From: Sipunculus nudus | Taxonomy: Eukaryota > Annelida > Sipuncula > Golfingiida > Sipunculidae | Assembly (NCBI GenBank): GCA_026874595.1 | Contig: CM049315.1 | Span: 68,083,916 to 68,147,915 of the forward strand | Direction: 5' to 3' | DNA length: 64,000 nt | Shown here: positions 1-9,433 of the stretch, in pieces | Position numbering within the stretch: position 1 is the stretch's first letter | How the letters are laid out: every line of letters begins with the position of its first letter | Made by a program: the position numbers and the translations under genes | Notes under the pieces: model-generated | The model's input: the letters and a program-made list of their open reading frames with translations, nothing else | Told to the model about the DNA's origin: nothing | Database searches by the model: none

Positions 1-727
1 CTCCCTTTTTTATTATCCAATCATTCATATCCTCTGTTTTAGACATAACAAATAAAACTTCATCACATTTTTTAGCCGCCCGTTTCTTTAAAACGGTATC
101 TCTGAACCCCATCATATGTGTTAATTTTACATCCATTTCTAATGAATACGTATGATCGCCAGATGTTTCATCTATTGGAAATGCAATTCCCATTCGCATA
201 TTTTGTTTTTTATCTTTGGAAGACCTTGACCCATCTCCTGGAAATACGGAATCAAATAACCGAACCAGTTGAGGATTAATATATTTGGTCCCGCTATCAC
301 TTTTTTCTTGTTCAGATCCGGTTAAATTTAATTGATCTTTTTGGGCATTTAATTTCGTAAAACAATCTTCTAAAGCTTGCCATAATCCGACCCCTCTAGC
401 TGTACTGAATTCATTATCTTTATCGGTTTCTTTTCCGTACATGAATAAGCGGGGATAATAGCCTGCGGGGACATATTCTTTAATAGAGTATTCATCCGTT
501 TTGGTTTTATGAGTCAGTTTTACCCAACATTCATTTTCATGGATATTGAACCAGGCACTCGGATGACTTAACCGGGTTAGAGCCACTTACCAATCACCCG
601 CCCGGGGATGCAACATCAATTCCGGTTCGATTTTAAATTTAATTACATTGCCTTTAGTTATGGAATCATACACAGGACCTTGGGCTTTTAAGTTCAGGTA
701 AAAAGGTTGGGTTTGGATTAAAGACAT
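1..727 (-). pseudogene. Polinton-element protein of the 'W-x-V-A' family, partial, in-frame stop
   Basis: The reading frame starts at the ATG at 725-727 and runs off the left edge, with one in-frame TAA at 587-589. It is about 240 codons as seen. Start choice: a TATATAAAC box lies 28 bp upstream; the open frame above it begins only at a TTG. Around the stop the frame reads GDW-stop-VALTRLSHPSAWFNI, which resembles a protein family I associate with invertebrate Polinton-like elements (pattern WEVAL, then P-x-x-W-x-N), so the stop falls where a Glu is usual. A shorter relative lies at 12281-12913. Function is unknown; a virion role is inferred only from its neighbours. No stop occurs between 586 and 1, so the C-terminus lies outside the window. 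Confidence 0.6.
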
Positions 728-754
728 TTTCCATTCACATCTCACACACCGTTC

Positions 755-763
755 GTTTATATA
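755..763 (-). promoter_or_regulatory. TATA box of the leftmost minus-strand gene
   Basis: TATATAAAC on the minus strand, 28 bp before the ATG at 727. The same box-to-ATG distance recurs before other genes of this element, which supports it as a core promoter with a very short leader. Confidence 0.5.
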
Positions 764-885
764 GGAAACAAGACAGGGTATCAAAGCAAACATTTTTTTA
801 TTTTTTCTTTCATAAACACACATGCAAATGATGATCAAACACAAAGTCAATAATCGTCATCAGATAAAGTCTCTGAAAACATAAA

Positions 886-1467
886 CTAAGGATGGTTCCC
901 GCAAGCCACAGCGGCTTCAATAATGCCATGGTCTTCTTGACAGGCGATCAGATTCACAATATCATCAATATGTTTCACAACTTCAGCCCATACGTCGATA
1001 TACAATGCTGCTCCAGTTTTACTGGGGAACCGTTTGCCTTCTTTGACGTTGTAGTACCATTCTCGGATGTTGACGATGTTTGGCCAGGCACTTCCGCAGC
1101 TGACAGCGACGATCCGTGTATCGGGAAAATAAGGGTTGCCCGGTGATAAGGGGAAGCGGTAATCTTAATGGCTATCGTGGAGAACTTCAATGACAGTGTT
1201 ATTGACTTTATCAATATTGGTAGCCAATTTACGGAGTTCTTCAGGTGTTAAAGTCACGCCCTTTTTAGCCAAAGGCATGCCTTTACTCCAGCACCCGATT
1301 TTCACATTGTACCCTTGAGGTGTCACAAACCACCAGTTGTTTTCACTACCGCCCAGAAAGACTTTCCGGGAAGCCCGGCATTCATCGTGAACCACCATAC
1401 TTTCTATTGCTGGTGCCGGTGGGGGCGGTGTCAGCTTTAACCTCTTAGCGGGCCTTGGGTTGTTCAT
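886..1467 (-). pseudogene. Tandem PC4-like ssDNA-binding protein with in-frame stop
   Basis: From the ATG at 1465-1467 a single frame runs to the TAG at 886-888, broken only by a TAA at 1165-1167. Two segments match the PC4 (transcription coactivator p15, ssDNA-binding) pattern. The first is RKVFLGG, then WWFVTPQGYNVKIGCW, then KKGVTLTPEELRKL. The second is IVNIREWYYNVKEGKRFPSK followed by TGAALYIDVWAEVV. The N-terminus has a basic stretch (PAKRLKL) and a proline run, possibly a nuclear signal. The family binds single-stranded DNA and acts in transcription or replication; here a role in element replication or early transcription is inferred. The open frame extends upstream to 1647, but that part is hydrophobic and overlaps the divergent promoter, so I start at 1467. 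The second PC4 unit lies beyond the stop, so a protein ending at 1165 would have only one. Confidence 0.65.
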
Positions 1468-1527
1468 GACAGTAGCCGTAGTAGACTGACTCTTGTCAAA
1501 TGATACCCCTGTATTAATACTGGCGAG

Positions 1528-1627
1528 GACCGGAAGTGACTGATAAAAATTCCAAGACACCTGAAATACTTTACACAAGAAAAAAAAGAAACCGGAAATA
1601 CTTGATATAAAATATAGGGTATAAATT
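1528..1627 (+). promoter_or_regulatory. Divergent promoter with three spaced CCGGAA-type sites and TATA box
   Basis: CCGGAA cores lie at 1530-1535 (in the ETS-like context GACCGGAAGTGACT) and 1592-1597. A one-base-off copy (CCTGAA, in CACCTGAAATACTT) lies midway at 1560-1565, giving steps of 30 and 32 bp. TATAAATT at 1620-1627 lies 37 bp before the ATG at 1657. The array sits between the divergent PC4 gene and the plus-strand gene. A matching triple array lies at 21731-21797. ETS-family factors bind CCGGAA(G/A); their use here is inferred. Confidence 0.5.
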
Positions 1628-1656
1628 TTTCTGGTTTTACTCATCAATTTTCAATC

Positions 1657-3668
1657 ATGTGGCGTAACACACACAAATCAGAAGTATGGAATGGGTGTTT
1701 AAAATCTGTCTGGACGGATTCCCCGTTTATCGGGCACCGGTACGGGCCTATAGAAGAACCTTTCCAAGTCTTGTCCAGCATCTACTTCAACCGGCAAAAA
1801 ATCCAACCCGCTACGGTTTTGGCAACCGACAAACACAGCTGTGCCTGTTTGATTTGTAAAAAACTAGCAGCCAATGTCTTAACGGGATGCCACACTTGTG
1901 TATGCAATTTTTGTATCAAGTACAGACTGATTACTTTGGAATCCGAAGATAGAATGTATTTGACATTTTGCCTTGCCTGTGGAAAATATTCTGCAGTCTT
2001 AGCACTCTTATTGTGAGAGAATTTTGTACGACCCGCTGTTGCAACGTTCCACCACTCCGTGAAGAGTTCCGGCCATATTTACACCCGGAAGATTTAACGG
2101 AAGAGACATTACAAAAACGGCAAGAAATCGTTGATGGGTTTTACGCAAGTTTAGGCAGTGACGAGCCTTTTAACAGTGTAGTGTGTGCACGAGGGATAGA
2201 GAGAAATCCTCCACCGGTTTTGGAATGGATGAAATATTTTATCGATGAAGAGCAATCATGTTCGAACCCTGCCGACATCATGTGCCGGGTTTTTCATGAT
2301 ATTAGTAACAGGTACAAAGTTATATATCCTAACCATGGGATATGGAAAATGTGCCCATCGTGTTACAATGACATGTCATTGGTAGTAAGCCTATTGTTAG
2401 CGCATTCGAGACACCTGACCCCCAGTCAATTTCAAACGATGATGCGGTCGTCTCCGTTCGCGTTATGGGACAGCACCGTGTGTGTGAAATTGAATTTTTC
2501 AGACAGAAGGGAACGGATCCCCGGAGACAAAATGTCGACTTTTTATCTTTGGACGACCTCCCATCCGAAATCTCGCAGTTTTTTATGGGGTATGGGTTAA
2601 GGTATTTGACAAACTATCTCCCTTTTTCTTTTGTATTCACATCATGGCAACATAATTCAGGAGTATTTGATGCGCAGTTTCCGGAATTTGTTGATTGTTT
2701 TTTGTACATCCGTTACAACGGGGTGATGTTAACGCAAACGATCCCTGCCCCTCCCAAGACTTTACCGGCCCCCACATACCCGCTGGTTGACTGGAACGGA
2801 CAAATGTGCTACCTGGGACACCAACTGTATTTCGTGTTAAAGAACTTGATAGAAAACGAGCATTTACCTTGTTTTTATTCACGCGCGTGTACCAAGTACG
2901 TGTTTGACAAATTCAAAATCACGGGCCGGGAAGAAATGATACGCCCGTTAGATTTATTGTCTTCGGAATGTTGGCAATTGATCCATGACTATTTTTCAGA
3001 GTCGCGTAAGGGCGGGGTACGAACAAGAATTGAAACTGACACCGTCGGGCCTTGTAGAATCGGATCGAGTGTCTTTACAAAGTTGGTGTTTGAAAAAACT
3101 CCCTCAAGGATTTGAAAATTTAAAACAAGCGTTTGAAGAGTACATGGGAGAATACGGCGACGTAATTTTGTTACAAGCACAGCTGGAAAGAGAAGCATCG
3201 ATGGTCTGGTGTCAACTAGGGGACGGGCGCAAAATCTTTGCGTACGATTCGGCGCTTCCGATTTCGTGTGTATATCCGAAACCTCCAGGGATCATTGAAA
3301 CGGAACCGGACCAAATCAATTTCTTTGCAAAGATCAGGAACAGCTATGGGATGATGATTGAAAATCCCCAGTCCATGGAAAATAAGCACGGGAAATTAAA
3401 TACCGTATCGTGTTGTTTAGTGTTTGCCTGTGAGATGAAAACAGAATGTGCACCCGACAGTGGAAGTCGAATGTTGATAAAAATTCAGAAAACAGATTCA
3501 GATGATATAAGTGTGACGCGGTCCATGGGCTTCGTCAGCAATTTAGTGGATGAAGATCATTTTGTTTCCTCGTCGTCTGAAGATGAAGGTGTGTTCGATG
3601 ATGAACTCAATGAAAATGTTGTTCAAGGACAATGGAACGTTTACCAAGTGGGCGATTTCAATGAGTAA
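1657..3668 (+). pseudogene. Cysteine-rich plus-strand gene of the Polinton element, broken by frameshifts
   Basis: One of two plus-strand genes of the element. Four open segments in changing frames (1657-2016, about 2000-2600, 2465-3115, 2985-3668) follow one another with short overlaps and read as one gene of about 650 codons with three frameshifts. The N-terminal segment has paired cysteines (CACLICKK, then CHTCVCNFC, then CLACGK) typical of a zinc-binding RING or treble-clef-like fold, and another pair (CPSC) follows. The last segment ends in an acidic, serine-rich tail (SSSSEDEGVFDDE). I do not recognise the family. Position beside a TATA box and an ETS-like array, opposite the virion genes, suggests an early regulatory protein; that is inference. 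Confidence 0.55.
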
Positions 3669-3833
3669 CAAAGACTACTGAACTGTAAAATGTAAACACG
3701 CATTAAGGAGAAATGAAGTAAAGTTAAATAATGATAAAAATACATTCAAAGATAAAATCACTGAGTGTAGTTAAAAAATAATAAAAATATAATTGCATTT
3801 AGTAATATGTGACGTTTTTTAAATGAAGGATTT

Positions 3834-5480
3834 TTAAACTTGACGTGATTTGTCTATTGTCATTTCACCATCCATTTCATAGTATGCAATGAGTGTGTGT
3901 TGGTTTGTGAGTGTGGTTTCAAATGCCAGTTCCATTCTCAATACCCCTACAATCGGATCCTGAATATATTTTTCATCCGATGCTAATGTCGGTGAAAAAT
4001 CCACTGCAAAAAAGGTGTACCCTTTCCTGTAATCTTGGTACGAAATATCCACACCCAAAGCCCCTCTCACTACTCCGACCGTAATTAATGTATCAATATA
4101 TTCCCTTTTCCAATCCCTACTCCATTTAGGTTCATATGGGAAAATAGTTACAGAAAAATTATTCATGTACACTTGTATTTTATTTGCTTTTAAATTTTCG
4201 AAGAAATAAGGGTTTTCTTTTTCATTCCCGCGAACCGCAGAACTTTTAACAAACCCTAAAATCATTCGTCGGGGCATTTGACCTTGTAACATATTTACAA
4301 GATTCGCTTCGGTGCCATTTGTCGGTAAATCATAAGTACGCATAAAGGAATGTTTTAAAGGGTACCGAATCGGTAACCCCTTACTTAAATTAGCTTCCAC
4401 AGCTTGTTGAAACCGGAAAGAAGGTTTAACTTTACGTATATCCAAATACATGTTAGTTATTTTCAATTCTCCTTTTTGTGCGACACCAGTGTTTGTAGAA
4501 TCCCGCATAATATAAAATTGTGGATTAGATTGAAAAATCAAAAGTCACTTTAATATTAACACCATTAATAATAAATTTACTTTGAGTGGTTAAATCTGCA
4601 TGAATAGGAGCTTTAAAAGTAATTTCTTGTGAAATTTCAGTATTTTCACAAAAAGGATCATTATTAGGGAAAATTTGTAAAAACCGGTTTAACATCCCGT
4701 AATTTTTATCCACCGAAGCGGTTAAAATAGAATATTTGGCTTTATCATCTTTTATTTCTAAACCCACAGGTCCCAACGCTGTAGGAATAAACCGAACTTT
4801 AATTAAATCGGAATCTTTACTAAAGAATACTTTTACGTATGGACGCCAATCACTACACACAATTTTATTTTTGTTATTTTTTTCACTAAAGTCGGTGTTT
4901 TTGTTAGCTGCATCACGTGACCACGCATACAAATCTTTGTTTGTACTGTTATCATTATTTTTTTCACCCTTTATCGTTTCTTCCCAATGCGTGTTTTTAG
5001 TCTTATAGTTAGTAGTATCTGGAAGCGCATTGAATTTTCCCGGCGTATCTTTAAACCACCCTGTCATGGCCGATAAACTAGTTTCTTTAAATTCTTGATT
5101 AAATGAAAGTAAATTTTCTAAATAGGCTCGATAGGCATACATGTTATCCAACGTATTCAATTCCGTTCCTTCCATTTCCATTCTGACTTGTTTCCATAAA
5201 CTGTGAACAATATTGTTCACGGGAGAAACAAAATCGGCCAGCCATTTTTGACATGGGTGACCCGCCTGCGTGGTTATTTTTAATTTAACGATCATAAAAG
5301 AATTGGCCCAATCGATATATTCATTACTATCTCCATTGATAACAAATTCAACGGGACCTCCAGTTTTGTATGAAGGGTTAAAGAATCGATTTTAACCGTT
5401 CGTTCTTGTGAGATAGAATCTTGTTTCGTGCCTCCAGTAAATAATGCCGTGTTTTGAACGAGATCGCCACCCCCGTCCAT
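3834..5480 (-). pseudogene. Major capsid protein paralogue 1 (double-jelly-roll type), two frameshifts
   Basis: Three minus-strand segments (5480 to about 5370, 5380 to 4525, 4541 to 3834) form one gene of about 545 codons with frameshifts near 5370 and 4540. Landmarks: FTGGTKQDSIS near the N-terminus, EYIDW, FVSPVNNIVHSLW, YAYRAYLENLLSFN, FKDTPGKF, and a C-terminal VVRGALGVDISYQDYR with FAVDFSPTLASDE. Length and landmark order fit the Polinton/adintovirus capsid protein, which forms the icosahedral shell as trimers. It has no nonsense codon, unlike paralogue 2. The loop after FKDTPGKF is rich in Asn, Lys and Thr. A TATA box lies 35 bp before the ATG at 5480. Paralogue 2 follows directly upstream in the same orientation, so this is a tandem duplication. 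Confidence 0.7.
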
Positions 5481-5514
5481 GATGGAACTAATTCATTTGT
5501 GAAATGAAAAATGC

Positions 5515-5522
5515 CTTTTATA
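5515..5522 (-). promoter_or_regulatory. TATA box of capsid paralogue 1
   Basis: TATAAAAG on the minus strand, 35 bp before the ATG at 5478-5480, in the 46-bp gap between the two capsid genes. It implies that paralogue 1 has its own promoter rather than relying on read-through. Confidence 0.5.
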
Positions 5523-5526
5523 CTTT

Positions 5527-7113
5527 TTAGGTATACGATTTCAATACTTCTCGTGATTGCCCAATAGTCACTTCCCCATCCATTTCGTAGTAAACGATGA
5601 CCATATGTTGTTCAGCCAACGCTGTTTGGTCTTTGAACCCTAAATCCATTCTTAATACCCCTACAGTCGGGTCTTGATAGTATTTTTCATCCGATGCCAA
5701 AGTCGGTGAAAAATCCATGGCAAAAACCATATACCCTTGCCTGAACTCTTGATAAGAAATATCTACACCTAACCCGCCACGGACCACTCCGATATTATTT
5801 AAAAAATCAATATATTCCCGTTTCCAATCTTTATCCCAATCTGGTTCGTACGGCTGTGACGGAACGGGATGGCCGTTCATATACACTTGAACTTTATTGA
5901 CACCTAATCTTTTAATTTATAGGGGTTTTTCGTTTCATCTCCAGCTAAAGCTTTACTTTCGACAAAAGCAAATACCATTCGACGTGGCATTTGCCCTTGT
6001 AACATATTGGTCAATGTCGCCTGAGTACCACTTACGGGTAAATTATGGCTTCTCATAAATTTATGTTTCAAAGGATAGCGAATAGGCATATTTCTGGCTA
6101 AATTCGCTTCAACTGCTTGTTGGAAACGGTGAGACGGTTGCACTTTTCGGACATCAAGGTACATATTCATAATTTTCAATTGGTTATTTTTTCCTCCTAT
6201 TTGCATGATAGGAAATTCGGTGGATCCGGTAAAATCAAATTCAAGTGTCAAATCAACACCATTGGGTAACAGTTTTTTCTGGTTGGTAATATCGCTATGG
6301 ATTGGGGTGTTAAAAGTAATTTGTTTAGACCGTTCACTGTTCGTGCACAATTCATTGTTTTTAGGAAAAAAATTGTAAAAACCGATTTAATATGCCATAA
6401 TTTTTTCCTAAAGCCGCCGTTAAAATTGATTCTTTGATGGCAGTATTTTTAGTTAAACCAATTTCCCCGTTGAAGGACGGAATGATCACCGTCTGGTAGA
6501 TTTCCTTTGTTGCGCTCGTCGAACCCGACGTGGTTTTATCGAACGAGTACTTTTCGTATGAGGTTTTCCCCCCGCCGTCGTCCGTGCGCCAGTCGTGTAA
6601 TCCGCCGGTGCCGGCGGTGGACTTGCTGTAATCTTTGCTAATCGCCCGTGGCAATTCATCGAATTTACCAGGTGTATCTTTAAACCAAACTGTTATGCCG
6701 GATAAACAGGTTTCTTTGTATCCTTTATTGTACCCTAATAAATTATCCAAATACGCCCGGTACATGTACATGTTATCTTGTGTATTCAATTCGGTCCCAT
6801 TCAATTTAATATTGACTTGCCGCCAAATACTATGAATAATATTATTGACCGGTGATAGGAAATCCTCAGTGACTTTTTGACACGGGTTGCCGGCTTAGTT
6901 GAAAATACCCATTTTCACCACCAGCATGGTATTTGTCAAATCGATATACTCGGACGAATTCCCGCTGATAAAAAAAGTGATGGGCCCTCCGGTTTTGTAA
7001 GAAGGTGTTAAAGGATCGACTTTGACCCATCGCCCTTGTGAAATAGAATCTTGTTTCGTTCCTCCAGCAAACAAGGCGGTTTGCTGGACGATGTCTGTGG
7101 CGGCGTCTACCAT
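5527..7113 (-). pseudogene. Major capsid protein paralogue 2, one nonsense codon and frameshifts
   Basis: About 530 codons in four minus-strand pieces. The start is the ATG at 7111-7113 (MVDAATD, matching MDGGGD of paralogue 1), not the TTG at 7125. Landmarks: FAGGTKQDSIS, EYIDLTNTMLVVK, PVNNIIHSIWRQVNIKLNG, MYMYRAYLDNLLGYN, FKDTPGKFDELP, VVRGGLGVDISYQEFR. Breaks: TAA at 6895-6897, frameshifts near 6355 and 5895, and possibly others. The inverted fragment at 23377-23742 has CAA at the site of the TAA, and paralogue 1 also has Gln there, so the stop is a C-to-T change in this copy. The loop at about 6480-6640 is GC-rich and encodes Gly/Ser/Thr/Asp, quite unlike paralogue 1. Role: icosahedral capsid shell. 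Confidence 0.7.
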
Positions 7114-7146
7114 CTTGATTGACAATGATAAAACTGATACCTTATG

Positions 7147-7155
7147 CTATTTATA
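7147..7155 (-). promoter_or_regulatory. TATA box of capsid paralogue 2
   Basis: TATAAATAG on the minus strand, 34 bp before the ATG at 7113. This distance matches the other TATA boxes of the element and supports 7113 over 7125 as the start. Confidence 0.5.
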
Positions 7156-7180
7156 CTATTTCATCCATTATCCCGGCGAA

Positions 7181-8134
7181 TTATTTTAAAGCTAAAATGA
7201 TCAAATCCGTAAATTCTTGATCATGGGTATTTTCTAAAATCAACCTTAAATACCATGTCCGACCCGATGGGTTTTCTAAAGATTCTCGAGCCACATCGAT
7301 GGTTCTAGCATTCACCGATTCCCATTTCCCGATACTGTTGGATAAATTACGTACCGTGTTCGCCGGTAATCCCGTGTGTTTAGAAACGGTTTGAGCTAAC
7401 TTACGATCCACCCAGTAATACGGAGGAATATCGCCTCGAGAAGCAACACATTGCCAAAAGGCCATATTATCGTTTTTCAATTCTTCCCGGATACATAATA
7501 GCATTTCTGAGATTATAGCTAACGCTAAAGCGATCATTCGAATAAATTCATCGGGGGAAGTGCTGAACGTTTCTTTACGTAAAGTTTGATCCATTAAAAT
7601 GCTTTTCGGTTGTGCAGCTAAATGTTTTAAAATACTAGCATTCCGACGGAACGATTCTTTAACATCGCTTTTTAACACGTGCGCATTCGGGGGTGGGATA
7701 CCTGAGCCCGGTCCCGCTTGGGTCCCGCTGTCGGTTTTATCCCCGGTTTTATCAGTTTGCGTGGCAATACCTTCACCCACTGTAAGACGGGTTTGAATGG
7801 CCATTTCGTTGGTAGGCACTAACGATTGGGTTCCGACTGTCGCTCTCACGGGCATATCTGTTTGCATTTCGATTTCACGGGTATCGGTTTCACTGGATCT
7901 TGTTTTTGGAGGGACCAATGGTTGTGCTTTCACGCTCATTATTGGTAACATGGTCGTACTCACTAACGTATTGACCGGTGGAGGAATAGGGCGGATTAAC
8001 GGTTTCGGAGGAGTCGGTAACCGTAACGGGGGTGGTGGAGTCGGTGGTTTAGGTGGTGGTTGAGGGGGTTTATCTGTTAAGAGGAGCCGTTTTACCGCAT
8101 CACTCGGTTTAGGTTTTTTTAATGCTAATTTCAT
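7181..8134 (-). CDS. Proline-rich virion-associated-type protein, intact
   Basis: An uninterrupted frame of 317 residues, one of the few long intact genes of this element. The first 55 residues are dominated by proline runs (PPQPPPKPPTPPPPLRLP). A Thr/Gln-rich stretch follows with repeated E(I/T)-x-TQT-type motifs (REIEMQTD, NEMAIQT, GIATQTDKTGDKTDSGTQAG). The C-terminal half, from about residue 155, looks helical, with a hydrophobic segment EFIRMIALALAIISEMLLCIREEL. The ATG overlaps the TGA of the upstream AT-hook gene (ATGA), so the two are probably co-transcribed. I do not recognise the family. Position next to the capsid genes suggests a structural or assembly role, which is inference. 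Confidence 0.6.
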   Translation of the reverse strand: MKLALKKPKPSDAVKRLLLTDKPPQPPPKPPTPPPPLRLPTPPKPLIRPIPPPVNTLVSTTMLPIMSVKAQPLVPPKTRSSETDTREIEMQTDMPVRATVGTQSLVPTNEMAIQTRLTVGEGIATQTDKTGDKTDSGTQAGPGSGIPPPNAHVLKSDVKESFRRNASILKHLAAQPKSILMDQTLRKETFSTSPDEFIRMIALALAIISEMLLCIREELKNDNMAFWQCVASRGDIPPYYWVDRKLAQTVSKHTGLPANTVRNLSNSIGKWESVNARTIDVARESLENPSGRTWYLRLILENTHDQEFTDLIILALK

Positions 8135-8481
8135 TCGATTAATTTTTTAAATTCGGGGCTAGGTACCGGTACCGGGCTGGGTGGACGTTCGCTGACGGTA
8201 GCTGTAGGTGGTGGTTAGCGGGTAGGACTTTTTAACCGGTAAGTCATTGGTTGGGTCAGATTTAAAACACGGAAATCCGACCAACCGGGTGGTTTTTTCG
8301 GTGGGGGTAATTTTTTTAATATACTGACCATTTTCGGTCCTTTTTTCGTTTCAAAGACTAAAATTTTTTTTTCCCGTTCTTTCCTTTTTGGTGATTTCGG
8401 GGGTGTTTTTTCTTTTTTCAACGGCCGTCCCCGTGGCCGTTTCAGCTAACTATCGTCTTTTCGTTTGCGTCCACGCGCCAT
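8131..8481 (-). pseudogene. Small basic AT-hook-type protein, two in-frame stops
   Basis: A 116-codon frame from the ATG at 8479-8481 to a TGA at 8131-8133, interrupted by TAG at 8446-8448 and TAA at 8215-8217. It begins MARGRKRKDDS, then after the first stop has KRPRGRPLKKEK, a good AT-hook (RGRP flanked by basic residues, binding the minor groove of AT-rich DNA), then many Lys/Pro. The tail after the second stop is Pro-rich. A TATA box lies 30 bp before the ATG. By composition and place it may be a core or DNA-condensing protein. The in-frame reading to a shared ATGA junction shows it was one gene before the stops arose. Confidence 0.55.
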
Positions 8482-8510
8482 AATTGTTTGGTTCCCCTAA
8501 AAGTTTTTGC

Positions 8511-8518
8511 TTTATATA
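8511..8518 (-). promoter_or_regulatory. TATA box of the AT-hook gene
   Basis: TATATAAA on the minus strand, 30 bp before the ATG at 8481. It overlaps the stop codon of the upstream gene. Confidence 0.45.
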
Positions 8519-8946
8519 GGTTGAATGTTATAGTAACCATCTTCACCCACTTCCCGAGTGATCACTGGTGAGGGACGCGGTCTCGGGGTCATAATCAAGG
8601 ACGGTTCACGTTCTTCTGTAGCAGTGGGGACATAACTGTCATAAACCGTACCCGCAGTATAAGGTTCACGTCGAGTCTCGCCAGGTTGAGTAAACCGTCC
8701 AGGAATTCTACGTAACCATTTTTTTTGCACACCAGTTCTTACCGGACGGTACTCGCCTTTTTGCCCAGGAGTTCCGCCCGTTAAAGGGTTCATTAATTTT
8801 TGATACCACTGAGGACGAGGTTCATTCTTGTCAAAACATTCTTTAGCATCTTTACGAATTTGTTTTTTGGCCTTTTCATATTGTTTTTTTTTGTTTTTCA
8901 CTTTATGTTTTAATTTGCGTTTACATTTTAATTTTGAGTGTACCAT
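8512..8946 (-). CDS. Basic core-like protein
   Basis: An intact frame of 144 residues from the ATG at 8944-8946; the open frame runs 18 bases further to a GTG. The N-terminal 45 residues are very basic (KLKCKRKLKHKVKNKKKQYE). The rest is mixed, with Pro/Arg-rich segments (MTPRPRPSPVITRE) and several Tyr. The start lies inside the end of the next upstream gene (stop 8928), so the two overlap by 19 bp. I do not recognise it. Composition resembles DNA-binding core proteins of adenovirus-like capsids, but this is inferred from charge and neighbourhood only. Confidence 0.5.
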   Translation of the reverse strand: MVHSKLKCKRKLKHKVKNKKKQYEKAKKQIRKDAKECFDKNEPRPQWYQKLMNPLTGGTPGQKGEYRPVRTGVQKKWLRRIPGRFTQPGETRREPYTAGTVYDSYVPTATEEREPSLIMTPRPRPSPVITREVGEDGYYNIQPI

Positions 8947-9182
8947 GTTCGTCCTCCGTACCACTTAGGATAATTACGTCCTGCTAAATATATATACCCT
9001 TTGTCCTTGAGGGTACTGATGCTCGTCAAATTTCGTTTTACGGCTTTGCCTGACGAAAGCTTCTGTTTCTTTGCACGTTTCATGATGAAACGATTGCTTA
9101 ACCGTTTCTGTGCTGCCCTTTTATACTTTTTGCTCAATAGTACAATTTGACCCGCTTTTTTATGACTTCTCGCCGTTCCCAT
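8928..9182 (-). CDS. Small basic protein
   Basis: An intact frame of 84 residues with an ATG at 9180-9182. It is rich in Lys/Arg over its first 55 residues (KKAGQIVLLSKKYKRAAQKR, then MKRAKKQKL) and ends in an aromatic segment (YPKWYGGRTWYTQN). It overlaps both neighbours, as is usual in this gene block. Family unknown. A nucleic-acid-binding core or precursor peptide is a reasonable guess from composition. Confidence 0.45.
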   Translation of the reverse strand: MGTARSHKKAGQIVLLSKKYKRAAQKRLSNRFIMKRAKKQKLSSGKAVKRNLTSISTLKDKGYIYLAGRNYPKWYGGRTWYTQN

Positions 9183-9433
9183 TTTAATGGGGGTTCTTCC
9201 TCATAATCTTCCTGGTACACTAAAGGTTCTTCTTCCACAGCACCAAACATCTCGGCCGGGTAAGCTAAAGTCCCGTAAGGCGATTGGTCTTGTTCTTGCA
9301 TCTGACGGAACGGTAACTGGAAGCGTTCTTCATAAGGCAAATAAGTCGCATGCGGAGCTAAATAATTTTTCTTTAACTGGTTGTACATGGCGGCATCCCG
9401 TTGCTGGGCATCAGTCGGAGGACTTACACCCAT
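9134..9433 (-). CDS. Hypothetical protein, Gln/Tyr/Glu-rich
   Basis: An intact 99-residue frame that overlaps the following gene by 49 bases in another frame and the preceding one by 10. The first half carries Gln and Tyr (QLKKNYLAPHATYLPYEERF). A Glu-rich stretch (AVEEEPLVYQEDYEEEPPL) precedes a basic tail. Not recognised. Tight overlap with genes on both sides argues that it is real. Confidence 0.45.
   Translation of the reverse strand: MGVSPPTDAQQRDAAMYNQLKKNYLAPHATYLPYEERFQLPFRQMQEQDQSPYGTLAYPAEMFGAVEEEPLVYQEDYEEEPPLKWERREVIKKRVKLYY

Noticed and set aside
892-1146. Plus-strand open frame of 84 codons
   Set aside because: It is the opposite strand of the second PC4-like unit, which has clear family pattern on the minus strand.
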